From assembly GCF_000411255.1 (NCBI RefSeq), contig NZ_KE150412.1, positions 1,885,884-1,949,883 of the forward strand: DNA of 64,000 nt, read 5' to 3'. The notes beneath the pieces were generated by a model. The model worked only from the letters and a program-made list of their open reading frames with translations, had not been told where the DNA came from and ran no database searches. The DNA is from Paenibacillus sp. HGH0039 (GTDB lineage: Bacteria > Bacillota > Bacilli > Paenibacillales > NBRC-103111). Position 1 is the first letter of the stretch. The number at the start of each line of letters is the position of its first letter. Shown in pieces: positions 46,470 to 55,483 of the stretch. The translations under genes and the position numbers were made by a program.

Positions 46470-48374
46470 CTAGCCGGGTATCGAAGGAAACCGAACAATC
46501 GCTTCAGTGCCGACACCTTTCTCGCTCTTAAATTCCAGACGGCCATGCATGACCTCGATGATCCGGAAGGTGACCATAAGACCCAGGCCAGTCCCCTTGG
46601 TTTTCGTTGAAAAGTACGGCTCTCCAAGTTTGGAGAGCTCTTTTGTTTCCATTCCCTCCCCGTTATCCCGGATATGAATCCACACTTCATTCTTCTCTTT
46701 GTACGCCCAGATCTGGATCTGCCCCTGCCCGTCCAATGCCTCGATACTATTCTTAATGATGTTAATAAACGCCTGTTTGAATTTCGAAGAATTGCCCTCG
46801 ATGTACAGATCCTCCGGCACCTCCAGCGTAATTACACCGCCTTGAAGATTAGCCAGCGGAACCAGAATGCCTTCGATTTGCTTCAATTCCTGGCAGATGT
46901 TCAGTGACGTGATATGTTCCAATTGCGGCTTCGCGAACGTAAGGAAGTCCGTAATGATATTGGAAGCCCGGTCGAGTTCCTCGATCGCCATGTTCATGTA
47001 CCCTTTTTCCTTCTGGCCCAGCTTCTCTGCGGCCAATTGAAGGAAACCTCTCGTCACCTGCAAAGGGTTACGCACCTCATGAGCCACGGAGGCGGCGAGG
47101 TCGCTTATGATCTCCATTTTTTCCGCTCGCTGCAGCTCATTGTTGTACATCACCAGTTCCTTGGAATACCTCACGATTTTCTCGTGATCGCGGGCAAATC
47201 CCCTGCCGAGAATTATGATCAGCGAGGTCACGAAGCACACGATTCCAAACTTCCAGTAAATAAATTCGTACTGTTCGTTTTTGACATAGAATACGAGCAG
47301 ATCGACGACTCCGGATGCCGCGAAAAGACCGATTCCCGTCGTTAAGGTTATCCCGTCCTTGCTGCCCTTGACCGCATGCGTGATAGCCATTCCGATGAGC
47401 AGCACGAATTGGATCAGCATCGTAAGCCCCAGCAGCATTACGGTGACAAAATAATAGGCTTTGTCGTACCGGTAGGAAGCCAGGTGATTCACCAGTTGGA
47501 ACAAAACGCATAGAACCGAGAATCCGATCTGGAACCAGCGGTACTTCGTCAACATCGACCAGGTCCCGTGACCTAATATTTGTTCGAAATACAGAGTCAA
47601 CGTCGGCAAAAACACAAGCAGCGCCAGGTCAAACAAACTTTCGATCCACTTGCCCTGATCTTCAAAAAACGTATATGTAAACTGAGAAGACCCGATCATG
47701 AGCATCCCGATGGCCAGAATGACCAGACTGAGCGAGAGCCATTTGGCAAGCTGCCCCCGGTTCAGAAATACCGTGCAGATCAACATCAGGAGGGCAATGA
47801 ACACGAAGGCGCAGCCCAGCAAAACATCGGTCAGATTCGATTTGACATAGCCCGGAAGCAGCGCCTGATAATCTCCGATTTTCACGTTTTTCTGGAGTCC
47901 GATCCTGTCACTGTCCGTCTCGATATGAATATAAACCGTTTTGCCGGATTCATTGTCACTGAGCGGAATCAGCAGCCGGTTCTTGTCGTACACATACGTG
48001 TGTCCCGCTTTGTAGATTCTGCGTTCATCCGTAAATACTTCGATGCGGTGACCGTACAATTTGTCGATCAGCATGCCCGGCTCGTCCCATTCCAGCCGAG
48101 GCAGCTCGATTTTCACCCAGAGTGCGGTAACGCCCTCCGGCTTGACCGGCATGTCCCCCTTCTCATTGGCGGGCGTCCATCCGTCTGTGCCGGCCGGAGT
48201 CCGTGTCCCGTCAGGGCCAGTCCCCTGACTGTCCCATTTGTATGCCCATTCGGTAATCTTAATCGTATCCAAGGGAGATTGCCCCCGCGCCGTGGCCGGC
48301 ACGAACAACAGAGTAAGCAGTACAATCCCGGTAAACACGAATGCCAGGAACGCCGTTGCTCTTGATTTGGTCAT
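46470..48374 (-). CDS. Sensor histidine kinase with 7TMR-DISM-like membrane domain
   Basis: This 634-residue kinase starts at ATG 48374 after CAGAGGTG. It has a signal/anchor (~8-29), an extracellular DISMED2-like domain (~40-170; LYGHRIEVFTDERRIYKAGH), seven membrane spans (~184-390), a short linker and the kinase core. The H-box AHEVRNPLQ has H432 as the phosphorylation site, with N (NIIKNSIEAL), G1 (DNGEGM) and G2 (GTGLGL) boxes, like sporulation-type kinases. No response regulator is adjacent. It converges on the peptide gene with only 15 bases between stops, so a link to peptide sensing is possible but unproven. Confidence 0.88.
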   Translation of the reverse strand: MTKSRATAFLAFVFTGIVLLTLLFVPATARGQSPLDTIKITEWAYKWDSQGTGPDGTRTPAGTDGWTPANEKGDMPVKPEGVTALWVKIELPRLEWDEPGMLIDKLYGHRIEVFTDERRIYKAGHTYVYDKNRLLIPLSDNESGKTVYIHIETDSDRIGLQKNVKIGDYQALLPGYVKSNLTDVLLGCAFVFIALLMLICTVFLNRGQLAKWLSLSLVILAIGMLMIGSSQFTYTFFEDQGKWIESLFDLALLVFLPTLTLYFEQILGHGTWSMLTKYRWFQIGFSVLCVLFQLVNHLASYRYDKAYYFVTVMLLGLTMLIQFVLLIGMAITHAVKGSKDGITLTTGIGLFAASGVVDLLVFYVKNEQYEFIYWKFGIVCFVTSLIIILGRGFARDHEKIVRYSKELVMYNNELQRAEKMEIISDLAASVAHEVRNPLQVTRGFLQLAAEKLGQKEKGYMNMAIEELDRASNIITDFLTFAKPQLEHITSLNICQELKQIEGILVPLANLQGGVITLEVPEDLYIEGNSSKFKQAFINIIKNSIEALDGQGQIQIWAYKEKNEVWIHIRDNGEGMETKELSKLGEPYFSTKTKGTGLGLMVTFRIIEVMHGRLEFKSEKGVGTEAIVRFPSIPG

Positions 48375-48529
48375 TATGTATGCACCTCTGAAGAAAAATA
48401 GAAAAGGATAGTCTTATGCCGGAGTACCTAAGATGACAAAATTCGCCAAATACACTTAAATTTCCTGCCTATTTGGAAAATTAAATGACAAAGCGCGATT
48501 TTATTCGACAAACGTCTCTGTACGGCCTT
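48375..48529. other. Intergenic region, nothing recognised
   Basis: This AT-richer stretch carries the leader of the histidine kinase. No gene, repeat or convincing terminator was seen. Confidence 0.5.
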
Positions 48530-48683
48530 CTATTTCTCCGTTTCCTCCGTTTCCAGCAGATAAATCCTGTCCCGGAATCCTCCGCGCTTAGCCGCTTTCC
48601 GCCTGCGCAAAGCCTCCAGTTCTTCCGTTCTCCCGGATGATTGCCGGTATTTTATCCCGAACGAGTTTGTTATAAATGGTCAT
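48530..48683 (-). pseudogene. Remnant of a MazG-like nucleotide pyrophosphohydrolase
   Basis: An ATG at 48683 with GGAGG upstream begins MTIYNKLVRDKIPAIIRENG, the standard N-terminus of the ~100-residue MazG-like/phosphoribosyl-ATP pyrophosphohydrolase-like family. The frame is lost right after this. The other frame then gives EELEALRRRKAAKRGGF and a few more residues to a stop at 48530, which matches the family's C-terminus. The central part with the catalytic ExxE helices is missing. A deletion with frameshift left a non-functional remnant. The match to the family ends is clear by eye. Confidence 0.75.
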
Positions 48684-48903
48684 ACGCAGCCTCCGTCTTA
48701 GCGGTTCCGTTTGTTCTAAGCTTACCATTTTGTAAGGAGCGTCAAAACACCTGACGGCAGAAAGCCGCAATTTATCTTCCTAAAAATCCGTTATGAGGGC
48801 AAAACGGCCGAAAACGGCGCCCCTACAAGGATTTTCTTGCACATTCCGCCGATTGCCGATACATTTATAAGTACTTGGGACAAACAGATCGGAGGAAAAC
48901 ACC

Positions 48904-49653
48904 GTGGACGTTCTTATATTAGGAAGTGCCAGCGCTTCGGGAAGCAGGGAAAGGGACAACACTTACCTGCTTCTTCAGCATGAAGAAGGCAATTGGATGA
49001 TAGACGTGGGCGGCAATCCGCTCGGCAAGCTGAAGCAGGCTGAAATCCCGCTGCAATCCATCCAAGGGGTCATTCTTACTCATTTCCACATCGACCATAT
49101 TTTCGGTCTCCCTTCTTTGCTCTGGGGCATGTGGCTCGGCAAAAGAAAAGAGCCGCTGATCATCTGCTGCCCGCAGGATCATAAGGACCAGCTCGGCGAT
49201 ATTCTCCGCGCGTACCGGACCGACGAGTGGCCCATCGGCTTCGAGATCAAGGTGCAGCCGTTCGACTGCGCAGAGCCCGGAACCTTGTTCGTCCAGGGCG
49301 ATATGACAGTCTCCGTCTTCACGAGCCTGCATTCCGGCTCCACATCGGGCATCCGGGTCGCATGCGGGGACAAGGTGCTCGTGTATTCGGCGGACACGGC
49401 GCCGAGCGAATGGATACGCAGCCAGCCAAGGATAGACGTACTGATCCACGAAGCGACGCAGGCCCGGGGCGACATGAGCATCCATACCAGCCTGGAAGGC
49501 ATCCTGACGTTCTATCCGGTCGACCGGATCCCTCAAGTGATCGCGATTCATCTTACGGATGACGAGCCTTACGAAGAGGTTTTAGCCCAATATAAAAAAA
49601 CCGGCACACCGGGCGTGCTGCTGGCACACGATATGATGAGGGTTTCTCTCTAG
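48904..49653 (+). CDS. MBL-fold metal-dependent hydrolase
   Basis: This 249-residue protein starts at GTG 48904 after CGGAGG. The metallo-beta-lactamase metal motif LTHFHIDHIFG gives H60, H62, D64 and H65, with further ligands in VYSADTAPS and IAIHLTDDE. It resembles the RNase Z/arylsulfatase-like branch. It probably hydrolyses a phosphoester or related bond with two zinc ions. A 3'-5' exonuclease gene follows 13 bases later, so the two form an operon. The substrate is unknown. Confidence 0.85.
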   Translation: MDVLILGSASASGSRERDNTYLLLQHEEGNWMIDVGGNPLGKLKQAEIPLQSIQGVILTHFHIDHIFGLPSLLWGMWLGKRKEPLIICCPQDHKDQLGDILRAYRTDEWPIGFEIKVQPFDCAEPGTLFVQGDMTVSVFTSLHSGSTSGIRVACGDKVLVYSADTAPSEWIRSQPRIDVLIHEATQARGDMSIHTSLEGILTFYPVDRIPQVIAIHLTDDEPYEEVLAQYKKTGTPGVLLAHDMMRVSL

Positions 49654-49666
49654 GAGGTGAGTTTCT

Positions 49667-50335
49667 TTGAAAGTAATTGTGTATGATCTGGAGATGACCG
49701 TAACCCGCAAAAAGATCCACGTTTCGGAAATTATCGAAATCGGAGCGGCGGCCGTTGAAATCACGGATGGCAAACCTGCCGTTACCGGCACGTTCCAGTC
49801 TTTCGTTAAACCCGACCGCTCTCCGGTTATTTCCGCTTCCACCCAGGCCCTGACCGGCATTAAGCAAAGCGAGCTGCAATCGGCGGAACCTTGGCCGCTC
49901 GTGCTGGAACGTCTGCTGGAATGGATCGGGGACGGAGACTACTATCTGTGCGCGTGGGGCCCCGACGACCTGATCCAGCTCGGCAGCGACTGCCGGATGC
50001 ATGGCGTCAAAACCGACTGGATCTGCAACCACAACAACCTGCAAAAGCTTATGGCCGGACTCGTCCAGCAGGAGAAGCAGCAGCAGATGGGCCTCAAGAC
50101 CGCCCTCGAATACTGGAATATTCCGTTCGACGGCTCCCATCACCGGGCCCTGGACGATGCGATGAATACCGCTAAGCTGTTCATCCATCTGCACGACCGG
50201 CTCGTGCTGGAGCGGAATCAGGCCGGGGATCTTCCCCTGTATACGACGGAGGTCGTGTACAAAACCGGCGACAGCTTCACGAACAACCCGTTCGAAAAGC
50301 TGGCCCTGTTCGCACAAAAGGAACCTACGACGTAG
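49667..50335 (+). CDS. DEDDh 3'-5' exonuclease (DnaQ/ERI-1-like)
   Basis: This 222-residue protein starts at a TTG at 49667 behind a perfect AGGAGGTGA. The acidic motifs are VYDLEMT (D6, E8), TGIKQSE (ExoII region with LCAWGPDDL) and HHRALDDAMNTAKLF (H and D of motif III). Such enzymes remove nucleotides from RNA or DNA 3' ends with two Mg ions; in Bacillales they resemble the KapD sporulation inhibitor. The gene is co-transcribed with the MBL hydrolase, and a terminator sits at its stop codon. Confidence 0.87.
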   Translation: MKVIVYDLEMTVTRKKIHVSEIIEIGAAAVEITDGKPAVTGTFQSFVKPDRSPVISASTQALTGIKQSELQSAEPWPLVLERLLEWIGDGDYYLCAWGPDDLIQLGSDCRMHGVKTDWICNHNNLQKLMAGLVQQEKQQQMGLKTALEYWNIPFDGSHHRALDDAMNTAKLFIHLHDRLVLERNQAGDLPLYTTEVVYKTGDSFTNNPFEKLALFAQKEPTT

Positions 50336-50349
50336 GTTCCTTTTCTTTT
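50320..50349 (+). terminator. Intrinsic terminator at the end of the exonuclease gene
   Basis: GGAACCTACG/CGTAGGTTCC is a perfect 10-bp stem with a one-base loop, followed by TTTTCTTTTT. It overlaps the stop codon region. Confidence 0.88.
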
Positions 50350-50402
50350 TGGGCCGGTTGAGACATTCCGGCAGCCGGCGGTGCTGTCTGCGTCCGCCGG
50401 TT

Positions 50403-50948
50403 CTATAGGACGGCTTCGACAGCCGGCTGCATATCCAGAGGATCGACACCGGATTCGAAGCGCTTCACGACGTTGCCGTCACGGTCGATGAGGAATTTGG
50501 TGAAATTCCATTTCACATCGTTGCCCTGGAGCAGATGCGGCTGCTTTTCCGACAGAAAAGCATTCAGCATTTTCCCGCTCGGATGGTTCAGGTCAAAGCC
50601 TTCGAAAGGCGCTTGTTCGGTCAAGTAAGCGTAAAGCGGGTGCTTCTCTTCACCGCGCACGTCGATCTTCTCGAACAGCGGGAACGTAACCCCGTAGTTG
50701 AGCTGGCAGAAGGTGTTGACTTCCTCGTTCGTGCCCGGCTCCTGCTCGCCGAACTGGTTGCACGGAAATCCGAGGACGACAAGTCCCTGGTCCCGGTATT
50801 TCTCGTACAGCTTCTGCAGATCAGCGTATTGCGACGTAAATCCGCATTGGCTCGCCGTATTGACGATCACCAGCACCTTGCCTTTGTACTCTTCAAGCTT
50901 CGTTTCCGTTCCGCGAATGCTTCTGGCCGAATAAGGGTATACGCTCAT
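50403..50948 (-). CDS. Glutathione peroxidase family protein
   Basis: This 181-residue thioredoxin-fold peroxidase starts at ATG 50948 after GGAGGAATT; a TTG two codons upstream is less likely. The active site is NTASQCGFTSQY (peroxidatic C35), with LGFPCNQFGEQEPG (second Cys and Gln) and VKWNFTKFLIDRDG (Trp and Asn). It uses Cys, not selenocysteine, and in Bacillales these enzymes depend on thioredoxin or bacillithiol, not glutathione. It reduces H2O2 and organic hydroperoxides. It is a single-gene unit. Confidence 0.92.
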   Translation of the reverse strand: MSVYPYSARSIRGTETKLEEYKGKVLVIVNTASQCGFTSQYADLQKLYEKYRDQGLVVLGFPCNQFGEQEPGTNEEVNTFCQLNYGVTFPLFEKIDVRGEEKHPLYAYLTEQAPFEGFDLNHPSGKMLNAFLSEKQPHLLQGNDVKWNFTKFLIDRDGNVVKRFESGVDPLDMQPAVEAVL

Positions 50949-51201
50949 CGTCAAATTCCTCCATTTTTTTGCGGTCCCGCACTACAAGGGCGGCTGCCCG
51001 GCGGTGGTACAGGTACCCGGATCTTATTTGATTTACAAAAATTAAATTGTCCACAATTTATGTACGTTTTAAATGTAGCACAGTCCAAAAACCAAGTCAA
51101 AAACTTGGGGCTGCACGTCTCGCGGTTCCCAAAATTTCCATCCGGCATCCAAAAGCGGTATGATAGGAACGAGAACATGCAGATAAGGTGGAATGAATGA
51201 C

Positions 51202-51900
51202 ATGACAGGCAAGCGCAAAGGTTTTACAGGTCTTCTGCTTCTCGTGATGGCCCTTCTGGTCATCGCCGCAGGATGCGGTAAAGCGAAGACGGACGGAAGC
51301 GGCACGGCAACTCCGTCACCGACGCCGTCCCCGACGGCAGCCGGTTCCGCGGGCGGTTCGGAGCCGCCGAAGACGGACGGCAAGAACCCGGTCGTGACCA
51401 TCGAAATGGACAACGGCAAAATCATCAAAGCGGAGCTTTATCCGGAGGTGGCTCCGAATACGGTGAACAACTTCATTTCGCTCATCAAAAAAGGATTTTA
51501 CGACGGCAAAATCTTTCACCGGGTCATCCCCGGTTTCATGATCCAGGGCGGCGACCCTGACGGAACCGGCGCCGGCGGTCCGGGGTACGGCATCAAAGGC
51601 GAGTTCACCTCCAACGGCTTCAAGAACGAGCTGAAGCACACCCGCGGCGTCCTCTCGATGGCCCGCGCCCAGGACCCGGACTCCGCCGGATCCCAGTTCT
51701 TCATCATGGTAGCGGACTCCACGCATCTCGACGGACAGTACGCTTCCTTCGGCAAAGTAACCGAAGGCATGGAGGCGGTCGACGAGATCGTCAACCAGCC
51801 TACGGAAGCCAACGACCGTCCCAAAACTCCGCCGGCGATGAAGAAGGTCACGGTGGATACGCTCGGAGTCGACTATCCGGAGCCGAAAACGATTAAGTAA
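51202..51900 (+). CDS. Lipoprotein cyclophilin-type peptidylprolyl isomerase
   Basis: This 232-residue protein starts at ATG 51202, ten bases after AAGGTGG; an ATG at 51193 is too close to that site. The signal peptide ends in a lipobox IAAGC, followed by a Thr/Pro/Ser linker. The cyclophilin domain (~60-225) has the active-site blocks GKIFHRVIPGFMIQGGDP (Arg, Phe, Gln), GVLSMARAQDPDSAGSQFFIM and YASFGKVTEGMEAVD. It isomerises prolyl bonds during folding outside the membrane. It is a single-gene unit with a strong terminator. Confidence 0.92.
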   Translation: MTGKRKGFTGLLLLVMALLVIAAGCGKAKTDGSGTATPSPTPSPTAAGSAGGSEPPKTDGKNPVVTIEMDNGKIIKAELYPEVAPNTVNNFISLIKKGFYDGKIFHRVIPGFMIQGGDPDGTGAGGPGYGIKGEFTSNGFKNELKHTRGVLSMARAQDPDSAGSQFFIMVADSTHLDGQYASFGKVTEGMEAVDEIVNQPTEANDRPKTPPAMKKVTVDTLGVDYPEPKTIK

Positions 51901-51966
51901 GCAGCCGCAGGCCGCCGCTCTCCGGTAGCGGAAGCCGGTCGGCCCGCACCTTGCGTGCAGGCCGGA

Positions 51967-52001
51967 AAGGCCCGCCAGCATTCAAGCTGGCGGGCCTTTT
52001 T
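51967..52001 (+). terminator. Intrinsic terminator after the cyclophilin gene
   Basis: AAGGCCCGCCAGC/GCTGGCGGGCCTT is a perfect 13-bp stem with a 6-base loop and a T run. Confidence 0.92.
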
Positions 52002-52055
52002 GCGCGCGGGAATATCGCCGGGGAAGCTCCTCTCCCACCGGACTCTCCGCGCTCC

Positions 52056-52535
52056 TCAGTGCGTGATGTCGGCCGGAATGGCGTCCGCTGCCGCCGCAAG
52101 GTCCTTCCCGCTGAGGAAAATCTGCAGCCCCCGGCGGCCGGCCGAAATGCTGACCGGCTCGGTCGCAAGCGCCGCGCGCTCCAGATACAGCGGGTAGTTC
52201 TTTTTCATACCGAGCGGAGATACCCCGCCCCGTATGTAGCCGGTCAGCGCCTGCAGCTCCTTCACCGGGGCCATATCCACCTTCTTGTTGCCGCTTACCG
52301 AAGCGAGCGCCTTCAGGTGAAGCTCTTTGTCTCCCGGAATGCAGGCCAGCAGAACCCCGGTTTTGTCCCCGCGCAAAACCAGGGTTTTATACATGCTGCC
52401 GATTCCGATCCCTACTTTTCCCGCCACGGTTCCCGCATCAAGCTGATCTTCGTCCCACTCGTATTCGTGAAGAGTGTACGTGATACCGAGCTTGTCGAGC
52501 ATCCGGCAAGCGTTTGTTTTGGCTTGTGTACCCAT
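52056..52535 (-). CDS. YbaK/EbsC-family aminoacyl-tRNA deacylase
   Basis: This 159-residue single-domain protein starts at ATG 52535 after AGGGAGGC; the long upstream extension overlaps the AraC gene. Family marks are YTLHEYEWDE, MYKTLVLRGDKTGVLLACIPGDKELHLKALAS (catalytic Lys in YKTLV) and GYIRGGVSPLGMKKNYPLYLE. YbaK hydrolyses mischarged Cys-tRNA(Pro) in trans. It follows the AraC-type gene on the same strand with a 32-base gap and may share its mRNA. Confidence 0.9.
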   Translation of the reverse strand: MGTQAKTNACRMLDKLGITYTLHEYEWDEDQLDAGTVAGKVGIGIGSMYKTLVLRGDKTGVLLACIPGDKELHLKALASVSGNKKVDMAPVKELQALTGYIRGGVSPLGMKKNYPLYLERAALATEPVSISAGRRGLQIFLSGKDLAAAADAIPADITH

Positions 52536-52567
52536 CGCTGAGCCTCCCTGCTGTGTTTGTATCGTTT

Positions 52568-53674
52568 TTACGTCCGGCCGTCCCCCGTCCCCATTCTCGC
52601 TTTCACGGAGCGTGCATACTCGGACGGACTCATGCCGGACGCTTTCTTGAACGTTTTGGAAAAATGATGCACGCTCCCGAATCCGAGCCGGCCGGCGATT
52701 TCCGTAAAATTGCACGCCTCTTCCCGTATCAGGAGCTTGGCCTGTCCGATCTTGATCCGGCTCCAATATTTCATAATGGTTGTGCCGGTCTGCGCTTTGA
52801 AGCTCTCTTTGAGCAGCGTTTTTCCGATATGAAAATGACGCGAAATTTCATCCAGCGTGACGGGAGATTCCACATTCGCTTCCATAAACGCAATTACTTT
52901 GGCCGCCAGCTCCTCCTGATTCTTCTGTCTTGCCGGAGATGACAGCTGGGCGGGAGAGGCTTTCTCGTCAAACGGCGCTTGACGCAGCAGCCGGATCAGA
53001 AACGCTTCCAGATAGCAGCGCAGCAGCTGCTCGGAACCGGGCAGAGCCCTCTCTCTTCGCTTCAGCGGATACTCGAACGGAAATTCGAACGCGTTCTCCC
53101 CTTCTTGGACAATCCGGGCCAGCAGATCCCTCTCTTCGTCCTCCAGCCTCAGCACCCCGCCCGCAAAAGCTCTCATGGCCGGAGAATCGCAGTCAAAGGT
53201 CAGCACGATCACATTAGGCGCCCTGCCGGGAGCGGCCCGGAAGCTGTGAAATTCGTTCGGCTCGTGGAAGATAGCCATGCCCTGCTTGAGGACATGCCCG
53301 GCGTCGTCCGTCACGACCTCGATCTCTCCCTTGTCCACGTACAGAAACTCCCAGAAGTTATGCCGCTCTCCCCGGAACACGTAGTCCTTCCCATGCTCGA
53401 AATAATACATCGTGATGATGCTGCCGATCCGGATCACCTGCTCCAAGTACGTCCTCTGCATCCGGTTAAGCCGGGCTTCCCGGGTTTCTCCACTTGCCGG
53501 AACTTCTTGAAGTTCCAAGGTACTGGCTTCTTGGGCTTCTTGGGCTTGCTTCTCCTGATCTTCGCTCTCCTGCTCCAGGTTTTCGCTTGTTCCATGGTCC
53601 CCCTGCTTTTCCAGGGCTTCCTGAACTTCCCGGGCACCAGGCTTTTCGCACGGCTCCTTCTTTTTCTCCTCCAC
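52568..53674 (-). CDS. AraC-family transcriptional regulator with cupin domain
   Basis: This 368-residue protein starts at GTG 53674 after AAGGGAGG. Residues ~1-65 are Glu/Gln/Lys-rich and look disordered. A cupin sensor follows (~75-165; FWEFLYVDKGEIEVVTDDAGHVLKQGMAIFHEPNEFHSF), then the two-HTH AraC domain (~265-355; VTLDEISRHFHIGKTLLKESFKAQTGTTIMKYWSRIKIGQAKLLI, IAGRLGFGSVHHFSKTFKKASGMSPSEYARS). It is divergent from a sugar-type dehydrogenase gene and probably regulates it in response to a sugar or cyclitol. Confidence 0.88.
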   Translation of the reverse strand: MEEKKKEPCEKPGAREVQEALEKQGDHGTSENLEQESEDQEKQAQEAQEASTLELQEVPASGETREARLNRMQRTYLEQVIRIGSIITMYYFEHGKDYVFRGERHNFWEFLYVDKGEIEVVTDDAGHVLKQGMAIFHEPNEFHSFRAAPGRAPNVIVLTFDCDSPAMRAFAGGVLRLEDEERDLLARIVQEGENAFEFPFEYPLKRRERALPGSEQLLRCYLEAFLIRLLRQAPFDEKASPAQLSSPARQKNQEELAAKVIAFMEANVESPVTLDEISRHFHIGKTLLKESFKAQTGTTIMKYWSRIKIGQAKLLIREEACNFTEIAGRLGFGSVHHFSKTFKKASGMSPSEYARSVKARMGTGDGRT

Positions 53675-53818
53675 TCTCTCGCCTCCCTTACCGTTCTCAA
53701 CTAAAAAGGGACAAAAAATCCGGCCCTTCGGACAAAGAAAAAGAAGGCTTCCCTTTTTATACTGAACGTAATGGATTTTATTCCTTTACCAAATGCGATT
53801 CAGAAAAGAGGAGCTTCT

Positions 53819-54973
53819 ATGAACCTGGGAATAATCGGCTACGGCGACCGCATCAGCCACGTTGCGTCGGAGATCATGAAGGAGGACCCGGACTGCAAAA
53901 TAACCGCCATCACGGATATCCGCCTGGGGGAACTTCGGGAACAGTTCCGTGAAAAAGGACGGGAGGATATCTCCTTCTACGCATCCGCCGACGAGATGCT
54001 GGGTAACGAACGGCTGGACGGCGTTCTGATCGGAACGCGCTGCTCCCTGCATACGCCCATGGCGCTCAAGGTGCTTTCTCGCCATCTGCCGCTGTATCTG
54101 GAAAAGCCTGTCGCGACAACGATGGAGGATCTGCTCCGGTTGAAACAGGGCTACGAGGCGTCTCGTTCGCCGGTCGTGGTATCGTTTCCCCTGCGGGTCA
54201 CGTCAATCGTCAATTTCGTCCGGGAAATCATCGACTCCGGTAAAATCGGCACCGTCGAGCACGTGCAGGCCGTAAATAACGTGCCGTACGGAGCGGTGTA
54301 TTACCAGAACTGGTATCGGGACGAAGCCGAAACAGGCGGACTTTTCCTCCAGAAGGCGACACATGACTTCGACTATATCAATTCGGTTCTCCGCCTCGCT
54401 CCGACGGATGTGGCCGCCATGACGTCCAAGCAGATTTTCAAAGGGACGAAACCTGCGGGCCTGAAATGCGCCGACTGCGAAGAGAAGCGGACCTGCCCGG
54501 ACAGCACGGCGTTCCCCTCCAAGGATATCCCGGAGACGTGGGAATACTGCTTATACGCCGAAGATACCGGCAACGAGGATTCCGGCAGCGCGCTGATCCG
54601 CTACGAATCGGGCATGCATGTGTCGTATTCGCAAAATTTCTTCGCCCGCCGGGCGGCCGCTTCCAGAGGAGCGCGCTTCCTCGGGTACAAAGGTACCGTC
54701 GAGTTCGACTTCTACACGAGCCAGGTGAAAGTGTTCATGCACCACACACCCCGTGTGGAGACTTACGAGATCGGGGCGGGCGACAACCATTTCGGCGGCG
54801 ACTCCGCCCTTGCGGCCAATTTCGCCGGGCTGATGCGGGGCGCCGCTTCACCGGTCGCTACGATGGACGACGGCCTGTTAAGTGCCTTGATGTGCGTCCA
54901 AGCCCGTGAATCCGCAGCATCCGGCACGTTCCGGCCTATCCGGTACGACACGCCGGAGATATGCGCGCCTTAA
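53819..54973 (+). CDS. Gfo/Idh/MocA-family oxidoreductase
   Basis: This 384-residue NAD(P)-dependent dehydrogenase starts at ATG 53819 after AAGAGGAG. The Rossmann fold begins NLGIIGYGDRISHVA (a GxGxR variant), followed by GTRCSLHTPMAL and the conserved LYLEKPVATTMEDL (EKP, catalytic Lys). The C-terminal part has a Cys-rich insert KCADCEEKRTCPD that may bind zinc, less common in the family. Such enzymes oxidise sugars or cyclitols such as inositol. It is divergent from the AraC regulator. The substrate is unknown. Confidence 0.87.
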   Translation: MNLGIIGYGDRISHVASEIMKEDPDCKITAITDIRLGELREQFREKGREDISFYASADEMLGNERLDGVLIGTRCSLHTPMALKVLSRHLPLYLEKPVATTMEDLLRLKQGYEASRSPVVVSFPLRVTSIVNFVREIIDSGKIGTVEHVQAVNNVPYGAVYYQNWYRDEAETGGLFLQKATHDFDYINSVLRLAPTDVAAMTSKQIFKGTKPAGLKCADCEEKRTCPDSTAFPSKDIPETWEYCLYAEDTGNEDSGSALIRYESGMHVSYSQNFFARRAAASRGARFLGYKGTVEFDFYTSQVKVFMHHTPRVETYEIGAGDNHFGGDSALAANFAGLMRGAASPVATMDDGLLSALMCVQARESAASGTFRPIRYDTPEICAP

Positions 54974-54986
54974 CCGGCCGCTTGAA

Positions 54987-55016
54987 GCAGCCTGTCCATC
55001 ACGGACGGGCTGCTGT
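54987..55016 (+). terminator. Terminator-like hairpin after the oxidoreductase gene
   Basis: AGCAGCCTGTCC pairs with GGACGGGCTGCT across a 5-base loop. The T run after it (TCCGTTTT) is weak. Confidence 0.6.
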
Positions 55017-55021
55017 CCGTT

Positions 55022-55483
55022 TTACTCGATCTCGTACACGAGCCAGTCCGTAGAGACATGCCCGCCCATTTTGTTGTACAACGACTGGGCGGCCGTATTA
55101 TCTTTGGCCGTTTCCCACGTCATGTAGGCAAAGCCCTGCTCCCGGATATAGGACAGACACGAGCGGAACAACCGCTCTCCGACTTTATGTCCGCGGGCCG
55201 AAGCATCGACGAAAAGATCGTTCAGCACGGCCGTCCTTTTGACTTGAAGCGTGCTGAACGAAAAATACAGCGTCGCGAAGCCGACGAGCGTACCGTCTCT
55301 TTCCGCTACAAACTGCAGACCGGCAGACGGATTCTCCCGGAGATGATCAATGAGCTTGTCCAGCTCGCGCTCATCCGGACGGGGCCTTTTATAAAAATCG
55401 ACGATATACTGGATCATGAGATCGTGAAGCTCGCGGGTATCTTCCGCCGTTGCGGGTCTGATGCTGACCGAATCCGTAGTCAT
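55022..55483 (-). CDS. GNAT-family N-acetyltransferase
   Basis: This 153-residue single-domain protein starts at ATG 55483 after GAAGGAGAA. It has the acetyl-CoA-binding motif VDASARGHKVGERLFRSCL (R/QxxGxG/A) and the usual N-terminal IRPATAEDTRELHDLM and C-terminal MTWETAKDNTAAQSLYNKMG blocks. GNAT proteins transfer acetyl groups from acetyl-CoA to amines of small molecules or proteins. The acceptor cannot be inferred. It is a single-gene unit. Confidence 0.88.
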   Translation of the reverse strand: MTTDSVSIRPATAEDTRELHDLMIQYIVDFYKRPRPDERELDKLIDHLRENPSAGLQFVAERDGTLVGFATLYFSFSTLQVKRTAVLNDLFVDASARGHKVGERLFRSCLSYIREQGFAYMTWETAKDNTAAQSLYNKMGGHVSTDWLVYEIE

